From Pseudomonadota bacterium (GTDB taxonomy: Bacteria; Pseudomonadota; Alphaproteobacteria; Rhizobiales; Rhizobiaceae): 5,906 nucleotides of DNA. Each line of letters begins with the position of its first letter. Positions within the stretch are counted from its first letter, which is position 1. The notes under the pieces are model-generated. The model was given only the letters and a program-made list of their open reading frames with translations. It was not told the DNA's origin and did not search any database. Shown piece after piece: positions 4,618 through 5,906 of the stretch. The position numbers were made by a program, and so were the translations under genes. Location: positions 1-5,906 of the forward strand of contig JAEYTV010000567.1 in assembly GCA_023433855.1 (NCBI GenBank), given 5' to 3'.

Positions 4618-5906
4618 ATGGCAGCGCGGCAACGCATCATCCCGGTTCGACGTGAATATAACCGATGGGTCGCCGACCAGACCCTGGAAGACTATGCTCT
4701 CAGATTCACGGCCAAAAGCGCGCGACGTTTTTCCTCAAGCCGCATCTCGCACACAGCCATTGGTGCAATCTCCTTCCTGGCGCTGGAGGCGATCGGCGGC
4801 ACCATCACGATCTCCTACGGCACGACGAACGCTTTTTACGCGATTTGTGCCGCAGCAGTCGCCATGCTGGTCATCGGCCTGCCGATCAGCCGCTACGCGA
4901 TCCGCCATGGGGTGGACATCGACCTGCTGACCCGGGGCGCGAGCTTTGGCTACATCGGGTCGACCATCACCTCGCTGATTTATGCAAGCTTTACCTTCAT
5001 GCTGTTTGCGATCGAGGCTTCGATCATGACCGGCGCGCTGGAACTTGCCTTCGGCATCCCTCCGTGGATCGGCTATATCATCAGCGCCGTGGTGGTCATC
5101 CCGCTGGTCATCTACGGCGTACAGCTCATCTCGCGCTTCCAGCTCGTCACCCAGCCGTTCTGGATTGTGCTGAACATCCTGCCCTTTGTGTTCATAGCCT
5201 TTCTCGACTGGAGTAAGTTCGACCTCTGGAGGGCGTTTGCAGGCATCGATCACTCCAACGCAGAGGTCGGCGGGGCAGCCCCGTTCGACCTGCTTGAATT
5301 CGGTGCCGCATCAGCGGTGATCCTGGCGCTGATGCCGCAGATCGGTGAACAGGTCGATTTCCTGCGATTCCTCCCCGCTGAAGGGCAGCGAAGGTTCCGG
5401 CACCGGCTGGCCGTCTTCCTGGCCGGGCCTGGCTGGGTCGTCGTTGGCGTGCCCAAGCTGCTTGCCGGATCCTTTCTGGCAGTGCTGACGCTGTCCACCG
5501 GGGTGCCGATCGATCAAGCCGCCGATCCGGCACACATGTACCTCGCCGCATTCGGCTACATGATCCCGAACGAGACGGCGGCGCTGTTGCTGATGGCCGC
5601 CTTCGTGATCGTGTCGCAGTTGAAGATCAACGTCATGAACGCCTACGCCGGATCACTGGCCTGGTCGAATTTCTTCTCACGGCTCACCCACAGCCATCCG
5701 GGACGCGTCGTGTGGCTTGTCTTCAACGTGGTGATTGCCCTGCTTCTGATGGAGCTCGGCATCTACCGGCTTCTGGAGGCGACCCTCGGCATTTTCTCGA
5801 TCATCGCGATGGCGTGGCTCTGCACGATCTCGGCTGACCTTTTCATCAATAAGCCGCTCGGGCTTGCGCCCCCGGGCATCGAGTTCAAGCGGGCTCACCT
5901 CTATGA
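4618..5906 (+). CDS. NCS1-family permease-like membrane protein, probably the N-terminal sensor part of a histidine kinase (runs off right edge)
   Basis: 429 codons are open from ATG 4618 to the right edge with no stop. The cytoplasmic start has REYNRWVADQTLEDYALRF (12-30). About ten hydrophobic helices follow, roughly at 47-67, 75-97, 111-140, 150-170, 178-196, 226-245, 264-293, 320-338, 364-380 and 388-408. NCS1 (nucleobase/allantoin/cytosine permease) hallmarks include GAISFLALEAIGG in helix 1, the RGASFGYIGS segment (106-115), and KINVMNAYAGSLAWSNFF (336-353). From memory, rhizobial proteins with this same start and with GEQVDFLRFLP (243-253) continue into histidine kinase and receiver domains; that part is outside the window. 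If so it senses a nitrogen compound through a transporter-like domain; otherwise it is a plain permease. The upstream frame closes at 4585-4587, so ATG 4618 is the first reasonable start, though its ribosome site is weak. Confidence 0.85.
   Translation, partial: MAARQRIIPVRREYNRWVADQTLEDYALRFTAKSARRFSSSRISHTAIGAISFLALEAIGGTITISYGTTNAFYAICAAAVAMLVIGLPISRYAIRHGVDIDLLTRGASFGYIGSTITSLIYASFTFMLFAIEASIMTGALELAFGIPPWIGYIISAVVVIPLVIYGVQLISRFQLVTQPFWIVLNILPFVFIAFLDWSKFDLWRAFAGIDHSNAEVGGAAPFDLLEFGAASAVILALMPQIGEQVDFLRFLPAEGQRRFRHRLAVFLAGPGWVVVGVPKLLAGSFLAVLTLSTGVPIDQAADPAHMYLAAFGYMIPNETAALLLMAAFVIVSQLKINVMNAYAGSLAWSNFFSRLTHSHPGRVVWLVFNVVIALLLMELGIYRLLEATLGIFSIIAMAWLCTISADLFINKPLGLAPPGIEFKRAHLY

Noticed and set aside
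4735..5253. Minus-strand open frame of 172 codons
   Set aside because: Antisense to the NCS1-like gene; highly charged with Asp/Arg/Gln, a mirror of the hydrophobic helices on the real strand.

Overview
The window is GC-rich alphaproteobacterial DNA. Codon use, the urea-type ABC transporter protein, the DUF6894 small protein and the trehalose-synthase-like GH13 enzyme all resemble Rhizobiales genomes (Rhizobium, Sinorhizobium, Agrobacterium or Mesorhizobium type). This assignment comes from recognising protein families, not from a database match. No RNA genes, insertion sequences, CRISPR arrays or other mobile elements are visible.

Layout, left to right. (1) Positions 1-347, minus strand: the first 115 codons of urtA, the periplasmic binding protein of a urea ABC transporter, running off the left edge. 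(2) Positions 544-1282, minus strand: two small genes. The first, read from the right, encodes an 86-residue helical protein that resembles the front part of an ECF sigma factor region 2. The second encodes a 100-residue DUF6894 protein. A perfect 11-bp inverted repeat lies between them. (3) Positions 1584-3245, plus strand: a complete 553-residue GH13 enzyme of the trehalose synthase/alpha-glucosidase type, with a clear ribosome site and a possible general-stress (EcfG/RpoE2-type) promoter upstream. (4) Positions 3471-4310, minus strand: an aspartyl/asparaginyl beta-hydroxylase-family Fe(II)/2-oxoglutarate dioxygenase, convergent with the GH13 gene. (5) Positions 4618 to the right edge, plus strand: at least 429 codons of an NCS1-type (purine/cytosine permease-like) membrane protein with no stop in the window. 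It matches, from memory, the transporter-like sensor part of large rhizobial histidine kinases.

How the genes may work together. The outer genes (urtA and the NCS1-like protein, pointing away from each other) suggest a nitrogen-compound uptake and sensing locus. The inner genes (trehalose-synthase-like enzyme, DUF6894 protein, sigma-like small protein) look like a stress or osmoadaptation cluster placed between them. The dioxygenase may modify lipid A or another envelope component. These functional links are inference. The most unusual items are the permease-like putative sensor and the sigma-region-2-like small protein that has no region 4.
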